64,000 bases of DNA from NCBI GenBank assembly GCA_023265315.1, contig JAHFUA010000002.1:1-64000 (forward strand). Direction: 5' to 3'. Within the stretch, counting starts at the first letter, position 1, and each line of letters starts with the position of its first letter. This document shows, piece by piece, positions 1 through 9,245 of the stretch. A model generated the notes under the pieces. That model had not been told where the DNA came from. It ran no database searches and saw only the letters and a list, made by a program, of their open reading frames with translations. The DNA comes from Acidobacteriota bacterium. Lineage in GTDB: Bacteria > Acidobacteriota > Terriglobia > Terriglobales > Acidobacteriaceae. The translations under genes and the position numbers were made by a program.

Positions 1-237
1 CCCATGCCCTCTTTCGCGACCGCTGCCACCACCAGCAACAGCATGAGCACAAGCAGGACCACAAGCAACTTCTTCATCTCGGATCTCCTCGCTTCTTGCG
101 GCGCGTGCCGCAAGTTGGTTTGGCAAACCAGACCTGATATCCCCACATGAAAGGGACTAACTTTTACCTTCCCACGGCGAGATTTTCAAGCAAAAACCGT
201 TTCTGCTTGTAATCAATTTGTAACTGGAACGGGGAAC

Positions 238-645
238 TCAGCGCTTCTGCGCGGAGGACGCGGAACTCTGTGATCGTGGCTGGGGAGCGAGGTAAACCAC
301 TTCCCCGGGACGCGCGTACTTGAGCTGCTCGCGGGCTTCACGCTCAATCGCCCGGGGATCGCTCTTCAGCTCGCGCACCCGCTGGGAGATGCGGTCGTTC
401 TCCTGCTCGAAACGGAGGATGTCCTGCTGGAGCCTATGATTTTCCGCGCGCTTGTGCCGGTAAGCCGCCATACCGTTGGCCCCGAAGACCACGTGGTAGG
501 CCAGCATCACGACCAGCAACGACATGCCCGCGGTCGCCAGCTTGCGCCGCGCTGCAAAGAGCCATGTTCCTGCGCGCAGCAGGAGTTGGTGTTGCGCAAT
601 GAAGTCTGCCAGCCGCTCCCAGTCCAGCATCAGTGGAAGATCCAT
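238..645 (-). CDS. FtsB/DivIC-like septum formation initiator family protein
   Basis: One TM segment followed by a coiled coil (AENHRLQQDILRFEQENDRISQRVRELKSDPRAIEREAREQLKYARPGEVVY). Start taken at MDLPLMLDWERL; the ORF-track N-terminus is probably an extension. Confidence 0.8.
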   Translation of the reverse strand: MDLPLMLDWERLADFIAQHQLLLRAGTWLFAARRKLATAGMSLLVVMLAYHVVFGANGMAAYRHKRAENHRLQQDILRFEQENDRISQRVRELKSDPRAIEREAREQLKYARPGEVVYLAPQPRSQSSASSAQKR

Positions 646-2027
646 TCCTTGGCCTGACCGCTGAGTTTCGCCAAATCGTCGCGGGACCGCGCTTCCGTAT
701 AGACGCGCACCACCGGTTCGGTGCCCGAAAGCCGGTAACACACCCACGAGCCGCCCTCGAACAGCAGCTTCAGCCCGTCGGTGCGCACCACGCCGGCGAC
801 CTTGCGTCCGAAAAACTCACGCGGTTCCGCTTTCAACTTGCTAGTGAACTGCTCTTTCACTTCCGGCGTCAAGCGGAAGTTCTCCCGCAGGGGGTAAAAG
901 GAACCTACTTTGCCAAATAGGATCTGCAGTTGTTCGCGCAGCGGCTTGTGGCGGCGCGCCACCATCTCCGCCGCGAGCAGTCCGGCGATGATACCGTCTT
1001 TTTCTGGGACATGGTGCCGGATCGAGAGTCCCGCGCTCTCTTCCCCGCCGATGGCGATCTTGTCCTGCTTGATGAGCTCGCCGATGTACTTGAAGCCCAC
1101 CGGCGTCTCGTGCAGTTCGACGCCGTGGTGCCGCGCCAGAGCGGTGATGAGGTTGGTGGTGGCGACCGACTTGGCTACACCATTCTTCCAGCCGCGCGTT
1201 TCGACCAGATAATCGAACAGCAGGGCGATGAGGTAGTTGGGCTGGAGGAAGGAGCCGTCCTGGTCAAGGATGCCGAAGCGGTCAGCGTCACCGTCGGTTG
1301 CGATCCCAATGTGTGAATTGGTCTCGGCCATCTTGTGGCGCAGTTCGGAAAGCAAGTGGTCATCGGGTTCCGGCGCGTGTCCGCCGAAGAGCACGTCGCG
1401 GCAGTCGTGGACGGTCCGCACCTGCACCCCGGCTTCGCGCAGCAGCGCGTCGGGATATCCGCGCGCCGCTCCCCACAGCGGGTCGAAACAGACGCGCACC
1501 CCGGCTTTGCGGATAGCTTCCAAGTCCACCAGTTCGCGGAGCCGCGCCAGGTAGGCGGCGCGGGCGTCGACATTGACGGGCTGGACGCCTTGGACTGCGA
1601 GCGGCTGGCCGTCGAGCCGCGCGATCTCCGCCTCGATCTGATTTGTGACTTCGGGCAGCGCCGACGCGCCGTCCGGGGTCGAGAACTTGATGCCGTTGTA
1701 CTCGGGAGGATTGTGGGAGGCGGTGAAGTTGATGGCGCCATCCGCCTGGGAGCGGATCACTTCGTAGGCGATGGCCGGTGTGGGCGCGGGCTCAGCGATC
1801 ACCAGCGGCGTGATGCCGTGCGCCGCGAGGATCTCGGCCGCCATCGCGACCAACGTCTCTCCCAGGAAGCGCGGATCCCGGCCCACGATCACGCGCGCCC
1901 CGCGCGGCTTTTGCGAAACCACATAGCGCGCGATGCCGGTGACCGCGCGCCGCACATTCGCCAGCGTAAACTCTTCGGCGATGACCGCCCGCCAGCCCGA
2001 AGTGCCGAATTTGATGGCCGTTGTCAT
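630..2027 (-). CDS. Phosphoglucomutase/phosphomannomutase family protein
   Basis: Starts MTTAIKFGTSGWRAVIAEEFT; phosphoserine loop TASHNPPEYNGIK, metal loop DGDADRFG, GEESAGLS, and C-terminal RLSGTEPVVRVY. Confidence 0.93.
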   Translation of the reverse strand: MTTAIKFGTSGWRAVIAEEFTLANVRRAVTGIARYVVSQKPRGARVIVGRDPRFLGETLVAMAAEILAAHGITPLVIAEPAPTPAIAYEVIRSQADGAINFTASHNPPEYNGIKFSTPDGASALPEVTNQIEAEIARLDGQPLAVQGVQPVNVDARAAYLARLRELVDLEAIRKAGVRVCFDPLWGAARGYPDALLREAGVQVRTVHDCRDVLFGGHAPEPDDHLLSELRHKMAETNSHIGIATDGDADRFGILDQDGSFLQPNYLIALLFDYLVETRGWKNGVAKSVATTNLITALARHHGVELHETPVGFKYIGELIKQDKIAIGGEESAGLSIRHHVPEKDGIIAGLLAAEMVARRHKPLREQLQILFGKVGSFYPLRENFRLTPEVKEQFTSKLKAEPREFFGRKVAGVVRTDGLKLLFEGGSWVCYRLSGTEPVVRVYTEARSRDDLAKLSGQAKEWIFH

Positions 2028-2063
2028 ATAGAATTCCAGCGCGTTGCAGCCACGGCATTGTAA

Positions 2064-2381
2064 ATGACCGATAAGCGAATCGTCCTGACCACCACTGGAT
2101 CGGAGGAGGAAGCGCGCAAGATCGCGCAGGCGCTGGTCGAGCGGCGCCTGGCCGCCTGCGTCAACATCGTGGGGCCGATCCATTCGGTGTACCGCTGGAA
2201 GGGCGCGGTGGAGAACGCGCCCGAGCACCTGCTGATCATCAAGACCACGTCGGCGGCGTTCCCGCACGTGCGCGATGCCATCCGCGAGCTGCATTCCTAT
2301 GAGCTGCCGGAGTGCGTCATGCTGAGCCTTGAGGCAGGGAGTGAGGAGTATCTGAAGTGGATTGGAGACTCCGTGGATTGA
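2064..2381 (+). CDS. cutA: Divalent-cation tolerance protein CutA
   Basis: Whole-protein CutA pattern: EEARKIAQALVERRLAACVNIVGPIHSVYRWKGAVE ... HSYELPECVMLSLEAGSEEYLKWI. Confidence 0.92.
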   Translation: MTDKRIVLTTTGSEEEARKIAQALVERRLAACVNIVGPIHSVYRWKGAVENAPEHLLIIKTTSAAFPHVRDAIRELHSYELPECVMLSLEAGSEEYLKWIGDSVD

Positions 2382-2460
2382 GCGATTGAGTCATTGATTC
2401 ATTGAGCCATTGAGTCATTGGGTCACGGGCCCTCCGCGTTCCTCTGTGTCCTCTGTGGTT
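2374..2460. repeat. Degenerate octamer tandem (cgattgag/tcattgat/tcattgag/ccattgag/tcattggg) plus tcctctgtg x2
   Basis: Read directly; lies between convergent cutA and methyltransferase stops. Confidence 0.8.
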
Positions 2461-3262
2461 AATCCTTCGGTTTGCGGCCGCTCAGGTTCAGCCGCCAATA
2501 GTCCAAAGTGAACGGCGGATCGTCGGCGCCGGCCTGGCGCGCGAGCTCGTCCAAAAAGCGTTCGCGCCCGGCGGGATCGGGAATGCGCGCCACGTGCCGG
2601 TGAAGCGTCACCGTGGCCAGGAACTCTTTGTACTCCTGCCTGTCGGAAAGGGTTGCGGGCGCTTCCTCCAGCCAGGTCTCGACCTCGATGAAACCAGCGC
2701 GGTGCATGCGGTCTGCAGTAATGATTTTGTCCTCGTAATGCGTGGGCGCCTGCCATCCCGCGAAGAAAGGCGCGAACTCTGGCCGCGACATCAGCGCGAT
2801 AGCGCGCTCTCTGACGCGTGCCAGATTCGCACCACCGCCGCACTGCGCTACCAGCCAGCCGCCGGGTTTGAGCGCTCGGAACAGGCTGCGGAAGAGCCGC
2901 TCGTGGTCCGGGACCCAGTGGAAAGCTGCGGTGCTGAAGATGTCGTCAAGAACGCCGTCGAGAGGGATGTCGTGCAGGTCGGCGGCGATGAAGAACACCT
3001 GCCCGGGGAACTTCGGCTCAAGGTGCTGGCGCGCAGTTTGCAGCATGTTCTGGGAGAGGTCCATCGCGACCACGCGCCCGCGCGGCAGGCGTTCGAGCAG
3101 CTTGGCGGTCACCTTGCCGCTGCCGCAGCCGGCGTCGGCCACGGTCTCGTCGCCGCGCAGTGGCAGACGGTCGAGGACCTTCAGCCCCCACTCCAACTGC
3201 GGCCGCGCGAGCCGGTGATAGGCCTCGGAGTTCCATTCGCGCGATGCTTGGTTCCGGGTCAC
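2459..3262 (-). CDS. Class I SAM-dependent methyltransferase (trans-aconitate methyltransferase-like)
   Basis: VADAGCGSGKVTAKLLERLPRGRVVAMDLSQNML. GTG start at 3262 chosen because the longer ORF (to 3322) reads into an intergenic repeat. Confidence 0.8.
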   Translation of the reverse strand: MTRNQASREWNSEAYHRLARPQLEWGLKVLDRLPLRGDETVADAGCGSGKVTAKLLERLPRGRVVAMDLSQNMLQTARQHLEPKFPGQVFFIAADLHDIPLDGVLDDIFSTAAFHWVPDHERLFRSLFRALKPGGWLVAQCGGGANLARVRERAIALMSRPEFAPFFAGWQAPTHYEDKIITADRMHRAGFIEVETWLEEAPATLSDRQEYKEFLATVTLHRHVARIPDPAGRERFLDELARQAGADDPPFTLDYWRLNLSGRKPKD

Positions 3263-3278
3263 AACATCAACCGTCTCT

Positions 3279-3336
3279 GTAGAGACGTAGCTTGCTCGTC
3301 TAATTTCTCCGAGACGCAGCAAGCTGCGTCTCTACA
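3279..3336. repeat. GAGACGCAGC/GCTGCGTCTC palindromic repeat (degenerate + perfect arm)
   Basis: tgtagagacgtagcttgctcgtct...gagacgcagcaagctgcgtctctaca; 10-bp perfect arms at 3311-3332. Confidence 0.85.
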
Positions 3337-3367
3337 TGGGAAACTCTGCGTCCTCGGCGGTTTTCAA

Positions 3368-4522
3368 TCAGATGGCCGCCAGCGCCTGATCGAGGTCGCG
3401 GATGATGTCCTCCGCGTCTTCGATGCCGACGGAGATGCGCACCATGCCGTCAGTGATGCCGATCGCGCGCCTTCCCTTCTCGCCCAGCGCGGCGTGGGTC
3501 ATGGTGGCAGGATGGGAGATCAGCGTCTCCACTCCGCCTAGCGATTCTCCCAGAAAGCAGACACGCAACTTGCGCAGCATTCTCTGCGCGTTCTTCAGCG
3601 AGCCGGTCTCGATGGTGATCATCGACCCGAAACCGCTCATCTGCCGCTCGGCCAGCTCGTACTGCGGATGGTCGGGCAGTCCCGGGTAGAAGACCTTCTT
3701 CACTTTCTTATGGCGGGAGAGGAATGCGGCCACGGTGCGACCGTTGGCGTCGTGCTTTTCCATGCGGACCGCCAGCGTCTTCACTCCGCGCAGCACCAGC
3801 CAGCACTCGAACGGCGACAGGATCGCCCCCGCCGATTTCTGGATGAACGCGAACTTCTCAGCCTGCTCCGGCCTGGTGCAGACCACGACGCCGCCCAGGC
3901 CGTCGCTGTGCCCGTTGAGGAACTTGGTGGTGGAGTGGATGACCATGTCCGCGCCCAGCGCAATGGGCTTCTGGAAGTACGGCGACATGAAGGTGTTGTC
4001 CACCACCAGTTCCGGGCCGCGCCGGTGCGCGATCTGGCTGATGGCCTTGAGATCGCTGAGGGTCATCAGCGGGTTGGTCGGCGTCTCCACATAGACGATG
4101 CGGGTGTTGCGGCGGATCGCCCGCTCCACGGCGTGCAAGTCGGAGGTGTCGACGTAGGTGAACTCCAGCCCATAATTCGTCAGGATCTGGTTGAACAAGC
4201 GGGGAACGCCGCCATAGAGGTTGTTGGTGCAAACGACATGGTCGCCAGACTTGAGCAAGGTGCACATGGCGTTGATGGCGGCCATGCCGCTGGCGAAGAC
4301 GTGCGACGTGCGGCCGCCCTCGAGCGACGCCAGGTTCTTCTCCAGGCAGGTGCGCGTGGGATTGGAGACGCGCGAATACTCGTACCCCTTGTGCTTGCCG
4401 ATCTCCTCCTGCACGTAGGTGGAGGTGGCAAAGATGGGCACAACCACGGCGCCGGTCGAGGGATCCGGCTCCTGGCCGACGTGGATGGCGCGGGTGGCGA
4501 AACCGAGTTCATTTTTTTCCAT
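3368..4522 (-). CDS. Cystathionine gamma-synthase/gamma-lyase family PLP enzyme
   Basis: MEKNELGFATRAIHVGQEPDPSTGAVVVPIFATSTYVQ; PLP Lys region VIHSTTKFLNGHSDGLGG; C-terminal VRISVGIEDAEDIIRDLDQAL. Confidence 0.92.
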   Translation of the reverse strand: MEKNELGFATRAIHVGQEPDPSTGAVVVPIFATSTYVQEEIGKHKGYEYSRVSNPTRTCLEKNLASLEGGRTSHVFASGMAAINAMCTLLKSGDHVVCTNNLYGGVPRLFNQILTNYGLEFTYVDTSDLHAVERAIRRNTRIVYVETPTNPLMTLSDLKAISQIAHRRGPELVVDNTFMSPYFQKPIALGADMVIHSTTKFLNGHSDGLGGVVVCTRPEQAEKFAFIQKSAGAILSPFECWLVLRGVKTLAVRMEKHDANGRTVAAFLSRHKKVKKVFYPGLPDHPQYELAERQMSGFGSMITIETGSLKNAQRMLRKLRVCFLGESLGGVETLISHPATMTHAALGEKGRRAIGITDGMVRISVGIEDAEDIIRDLDQALAAI

Positions 4523-4544
4523 AGGAATTCGATGATTGCACGGC

Positions 4545-5492
4545 TTATCGCGCGCCGTCCAAAATCCCCTTCGACAAATAACGTTCGGCGGAATCGGGGA
4601 TGATGGTGACCACACGCTTGCCCGCGCCCAGCCGCTGGGCGATCTGGAGGGCGGCGTAAACGTTGGCGCCGCCGCTTGAGCCGGAGAACACGCCTTCCTT
4701 GCGCGCCAACTCGCCGACGGTGGCAAACGCCTCGGGATCGCAAACCATGAAGATCTCGTCGGCTAGCGCTCCATCGAAGGTTTTGGGTATGAAGCTGGCG
4801 CCGATGCCCTCGATTTTGTATTCCCCCTTTGGCCCGCCACCCAGGATCGACCCCTGCGGCTCGACGGCGATGGCAAGCGCGTCCGGGATGCGCTCCTTGA
4901 TGAAGCGGGCCACTCCGGTAAACGTGCCGCCGGTGCCGGCGCCGATTACGATCGCATCGATGCGGCCGTTCATCTGCTCGAAGATCTCGCGGCCGGTGGT
5001 CTGGTAGTGGTAGTCGGGATTGGCGAGATTTTCGAATTGCCCAGCGACGAACGAATTGGGAATGCTGGCGGCGAGCTCGCGCGCCTGGCGGATGGCGCCT
5101 TCCATGCCCTCGGCGTCCGGGGTGCGCGTCACCTCGGCGCCGAGGGCGCGCATGAGCATGACTTTTTCCTGGGAGAACTTCTCGGGCACGAATAGCGCCA
5201 CGCGATAGCCGCGGCTGACGCCGATGAGCGCCAGGCCCACGCCCGTGTTCCCGGCCGTGGCCTCGATAATGGTCGAGCCCGCGCGCAACAGGCCCTGCTG
5301 TTCGGCCCGGCTGATGATGCCGATGGCAGCGCGGTCCTTGATACTGCCGCCGGGATTCAGGTATTCGAGCTTGGCAAAGATGTCGGCGGCCCCTGGGGGC
5401 ACGATCTTGCGGAAGTGCAGCAGCGGAGTCTCGCCGACCAGATCGGTGATGTCCTCCGCCACGCGCAGGCGAGCGACGGCATTGATTTTCAT
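4545..5492 (-). CDS. Cysteine synthase / cystathionine beta-synthase-like PLP enzyme (no CBS domain)
   Basis: LEYLNPGGSIKDRAAIGII, EATAGNTGVGLALIG, GAGTGGTFTG, SGSSGGANVYAAL; in tandem with the gamma-lyase/synthase. Confidence 0.9.
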   Translation of the reverse strand: MKINAVARLRVAEDITDLVGETPLLHFRKIVPPGAADIFAKLEYLNPGGSIKDRAAIGIISRAEQQGLLRAGSTIIEATAGNTGVGLALIGVSRGYRVALFVPEKFSQEKVMLMRALGAEVTRTPDAEGMEGAIRQARELAASIPNSFVAGQFENLANPDYHYQTTGREIFEQMNGRIDAIVIGAGTGGTFTGVARFIKERIPDALAIAVEPQGSILGGGPKGEYKIEGIGASFIPKTFDGALADEIFMVCDPEAFATVGELARKEGVFSGSSGGANVYAALQIAQRLGAGKRVVTIIPDSAERYLSKGILDGAR

Positions 5493-5550
5493 CTGGGCTT
5501 AGGGTAAGGGACTGCGCACGGTGGGGTCAATCGCGGATAACTGCACCCGC

Positions 5551-5620
5551 TGTAGAGACGCAGCTCGCTGCGCCTCCAGTTGTTAGGGCGATAAAGGAGA
5601 CGTAGCCCGTGCGTCTCTAC
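5551..5620. repeat. GAGACGCAGC-family palindromic repeat, two degenerate copies
   Basis: tgtagagacgcagctcgctgcgcctc and gagacgtagcccgtgcgtctctac. Confidence 0.75.
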
Positions 5621-5625
5621 GAGAA

Positions 5626-6696
5626 CTATTTCGACGCTCTTTCCTGTCCCGCGTAGTAGCCGCTGCGGGTGCGGACGACCAAATGCTTATAACCGGGAGC
5701 GTGAGCTTCGACGCGCACACTGCGGTATCCCGTACGGCTGGGGTCGGTGGGCTTGTAGCCGATAGTGTACTGGTTGCGGATGTCGTGCGCCACCTGACGG
5801 GTGATGTTGTCCACCTCGTTCAAGTCCTTGGGGAAGAAGGCAACGCCACCGCTCTGGACGGCGAGCGCCGTGAGCGCGCGCTTGGCGCGGTGGGCTTCGC
5901 GGTCGTCCCCGAGGATGCCGATGCTGTACACCGCCGGACCGTTCAGGTCCTGGAGGCGACGCACGCACTGTTCCAGCGACTCGCGGCTGGCGTTGTCCTC
6001 ACCGTCGGTAACAATGAGCAGGACTTTCTTGTCTAGGCGCGCGCCTTTGGCCAGGTGGTCGGCGGATGCCACCACCGCGTCGTAGAGCGCGGTGCCGCCG
6101 CGCGACTCGATGTGGTCAAGGCCTTCGCGCAGCCGGTTGAGATCGGCGGTGAAATCCTGGTCGAGGTAGTATTCGTCATTGAAGTTGACGACGAAGACTT
6201 CATCTTGAGGATTGCTGGCCCGCACCAGGTTGATGGCGGCCTGGTTCACTTTCTGGCGCTTATCGCGCATGGAGCCCGAATTGTCGATCACGATCCCGAT
6301 CGCCACGGGAATGTCTTCCTGACGGAAAGACGTGATGGGCATCTGCCGGCCATCTTCGAACACGCTGAAATCGTTTTGCCTCAAGCCGGTGACCAAACGC
6401 TGCTTCTGGTCCACGACCGTGGCATGCAACACGACTTCCTCAACTTTCTTCTTGAAGGTGAAGGTACCGTTTTCGCCCGGCTCCACGCCCTGCTGTGGCG
6501 GCTGGCCCGCGGGCACCCGCACGGTATCGCCGGGCTGATTGGGAGGCGGCGGAGCTGGGGCAGACTCCTCCTCGTCTGTGGCCGTCGCAGGGTTGGACAT
6601 CGGCGAGGCTGCGGGCGGATTCTGGGCAAAAGCGGCCCGGGTCAGACCCAAACTAAGCAGCAGAATCAGGGAAAACAGATTATTGCGAAGGCGCAT
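5626..6696 (-). CDS. VWFA-domain exported protein (Acidobacterial VWFA-related type)
   Basis: Signal peptide MRLRNNLFSLILLLSLGLTRAAFAQ; MIDAS motif VIDNSGSMRDKRQ; FSVFEDGRQMPITSFRQEDIPV. Confidence 0.85.
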   Translation of the reverse strand: MRLRNNLFSLILLLSLGLTRAAFAQNPPAASPMSNPATATDEEESAPAPPPPNQPGDTVRVPAGQPPQQGVEPGENGTFTFKKKVEEVVLHATVVDQKQRLVTGLRQNDFSVFEDGRQMPITSFRQEDIPVAIGIVIDNSGSMRDKRQKVNQAAINLVRASNPQDEVFVVNFNDEYYLDQDFTADLNRLREGLDHIESRGGTALYDAVVASADHLAKGARLDKKVLLIVTDGEDNASRESLEQCVRRLQDLNGPAVYSIGILGDDREAHRAKRALTALAVQSGGVAFFPKDLNEVDNITRQVAHDIRNQYTIGYKPTDPSRTGYRSVRVEAHAPGYKHLVVRTRSGYYAGQERASK

Positions 6697-7747
6697 AGTA
6701 TCCCGACCTGGCGTACACCGTGAGCGGCGGCAATCCTTTCGGCGGCAGGAGCTTAACTTTGATCTTGTGCCAGCGTCCATTGCGCACAGGATTCTTTGGA
6801 CGGTAGCCGAGCACATATTGGTTGCGCAACTCGATGCCAATTTTAGTGGCTACGTCGGCCAGTTCGTTGGGGTTATCGATGACGAAGGTGCGCCCCCCGG
6901 TGATGTCGGTGATTTCGGCTAGAAGGCGCGGTCCGCGCGCCTCTTCCGGCGTGGGCGGAGCGGCCTCGAAGATGCCGATGGCGTAGATCTGCACGTCGGC
7001 CTCTTTCACCATCGACTTGATCTCGCCGTCAGTATAGCGGCTGTGGTTGTCGCCCCCGTCGGAAATGATCAGCAGCGCTTTCTTGCTGTTCTGCGCGTCG
7101 CGCATCTTGTTCATACCGAGGTAAATCGCGTCCAGCAGCGCGGTGCGCCCGCGGGGCACGGTGTAGATCAGCCGTCCCTGGATGTCCTCGATCGAGCGCG
7201 TAAAGTCGGCCAGCAACTCCGGTTTATCATTGAACGAGATCATGAAGAACTCGTCCTGCGGGTTGGCGGTCTTGAAGAACTCCACCACCGCCTCGCGCGC
7301 CTTCTCCATCTTGTTTGACATTGAGCCGCTCATGTCGAAGATCACCCCCAGCGAGATGGGAGCGTCCTCGCTGGAGAAGTGCCGGATCTCTTGCGCCTGT
7401 TTGTCTTCGTAAACCTGGAAGTTGTCCCTTTCCAGACCCGTGACCAGGCGGTTCATGGGATCGGTGATGGTGACCGGCACCAGCACCAGATCCACGTCCA
7501 CCTTGATGGGTTTAGTGTGCGTCTTCAGCGCGGGGTCAATGGTGTCCCGGGGATCCTTGGGGGCGTCCGGCGGCTTGCGCGGCGTGATGTGGACTTCATC
7601 GGAGGAGCTTTGTGCCCGGGCCGTGGGAACCATGCACGCAAGCGCCACTAGCATGGCCACGAGCGCCATCAGCGCGGCTCGGCCCAGCCTCGCTTGGCTG
7701 GTGGACAAGCGGGACGTCCCGGCGTTCGGAAACACAGCCGCCAACAT
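6680..7747 (-). CDS. VWFA-domain exported protein, paralog of the neighbouring gene
   Basis: MIDAS motif IFDMSGSMSNKMEKA; FQVYEDKQAQEIRHFSSEDAPISLG; C-terminal NQYVLGYRPKNPVRNGRWHKIKVKL. Start uncertain. Confidence 0.83.
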   Translation of the reverse strand: MLAAVFPNAGTSRLSTSQARLGRAALMALVAMLVALACMVPTARAQSSSDEVHITPRKPPDAPKDPRDTIDPALKTHTKPIKVDVDLVLVPVTITDPMNRLVTGLERDNFQVYEDKQAQEIRHFSSEDAPISLGVIFDMSGSMSNKMEKAREAVVEFFKTANPQDEFFMISFNDKPELLADFTRSIEDIQGRLIYTVPRGRTALLDAIYLGMNKMRDAQNSKKALLIISDGGDNHSRYTDGEIKSMVKEADVQIYAIGIFEAAPPTPEEARGPRLLAEITDITGGRTFVIDNPNELADVATKIGIELRNQYVLGYRPKNPVRNGRWHKIKVKLLPPKGLPPLTVYARSGYYAPSQ

Positions 7748-7943
7748 ACTGCCTGACCTTTGGGGACGGAATGATCGGTCCGGGCCCGGTCCCTGCTCGG
7801 ACCTTGCCAACCCTCTTTACGACCGATGGTATCACAGCGCGACCGGCTCTTACCGCCTCTGCGCGCAGCCCTTTTTCTAAGATGGCGCCAGCTTCCAGCA
7901 GGTTTTCTTCTCGTCTTGTTACAATTCAACAGTTCTCCTCACC

Positions 7944-9245
7944 ATGGCCAGGATCCTCCCCTTCCCCGCCCTGCGCTACAATCCCGCCCGGGTGCGTCTG
8001 GCGAAAGTCGTCACCCAGCCTTACGACAAGATCACTGCCGAGATGCAAGAGCGGTATTACGCTGCCAGTCCCTACAACCTGGTGCGCATCATCCTGGGAA
8101 AGCGGGAGCCGGGCGACAACGGCCAGAACGTCTACACCCGCGCCGCCGCCGCGTTTTCCGACTGGCGCAAGGACGCCATCTTCCTCCAGGACGCCGAGCC
8201 CATGCTCTATGCCTACGCCCAAGAGTTTGCCGTCCCTAACTCTCCGCAGAATTCTGTGGAGCGGCGGGGATTCATCGCTCTAGGCCAGCTCGAGCCTTAC
8301 GGCGCCGGCGTGGTGTTTCGGCACGAGCAGACGCATTCCGGACCCAAGACCGACCGGCTGAACCTTCTGCGCGCGACGCGGGCGCATTTCGGACAGCTCT
8401 TCATGCTGTACAACGACCCGGCCGGGGAAATCGACGATGCCCTGGCCAAGGTGGCGCGCTATCCCGCCGATGTCGAGGTGTACGACGAATACGACGTCCG
8501 GCACCGCCTCTGGCCCATCCCCGGGTTGGTGGAGTTCATCCGCCGCCGGATGGAGAACACCAAGCTGATCATCGCCGACGGCCATCACCGTTATGAGACA
8601 GCGCTGAACTACCAGCGTGAGTGCCGTGACGCAGACCCGGCCGCGCCGCCTCCCGGCGAAGCTGACTACGACCACGTCATGATGACCTTCATCAACATGT
8701 ACGCCGAGGGCCTGGTGATCCTGCCCACCCACCGCGTCATCGCCGGCCTCGAAAGCTTCCAGGAGGAGCAGTTCCTGGAATCGGCGCGGGTGTTCTTCGA
8801 TGTCGAACCGGTCGAGGTGAGCGATGCCGCCCAGGCTGCAAGTGTCTTACAGGCGGCGGGAAAAGATCGCACGGCGCTGGTGGCCGTGACCCGCGGCGGC
8901 AGCTTTCTTCTGCGCGCCCGTCCGGCGGAGGTCGAGCACACGCTGGAACAGCTTTCCGCCCACCAGCGTGAACTGGATGTGGTGATCCTTCACAAGCTCG
9001 GCCTGGAGCTGGTGCTGGGCATCTGCGAGGAAGCCATCCGCGAGCAGCGCTACATTTCCTATCTGCGCGATGCGGGCGAGGCCATCGCGCGCGTGCACAA
9101 CGGGGCCAACGTGGCTTTTTTGATGAACCCGGTGCGCATTGAACAGGTGCGCGACACCGCTTTCGCCGGCGAAGTCCTGCCGCAGAAGTCCACCGATTTC
9201 TATCCCAAGCTGCTGAGCGGGCTGGCCATCTATGCCCTGGAGTGA
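7944..9245 (+). CDS. DUF1015 family protein
   Basis: MARILPFPALRYNPARVRLAKVVTQPYDKI ... LIIADGHHRYETALNYQRE ... VAFLMNPVRIEQVRDTAFAGEVLPQKSTDFYPKLLSGL. Confidence 0.9.
   Translation: MARILPFPALRYNPARVRLAKVVTQPYDKITAEMQERYYAASPYNLVRIILGKREPGDNGQNVYTRAAAAFSDWRKDAIFLQDAEPMLYAYAQEFAVPNSPQNSVERRGFIALGQLEPYGAGVVFRHEQTHSGPKTDRLNLLRATRAHFGQLFMLYNDPAGEIDDALAKVARYPADVEVYDEYDVRHRLWPIPGLVEFIRRRMENTKLIIADGHHRYETALNYQRECRDADPAAPPPGEADYDHVMMTFINMYAEGLVILPTHRVIAGLESFQEEQFLESARVFFDVEPVEVSDAAQAASVLQAAGKDRTALVAVTRGGSFLLRARPAEVEHTLEQLSAHQRELDVVILHKLGLELVLGICEEAIREQRYISYLRDAGEAIARVHNGANVAFLMNPVRIEQVRDTAFAGEVLPQKSTDFYPKLLSGLAIYALE

Noticed and set aside
3668-4603. 311-aa plus-strand ORF opposite the cystathionine enzyme
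   Set aside because: Antisense artefact; composition biased; the opposite strand is unambiguous.
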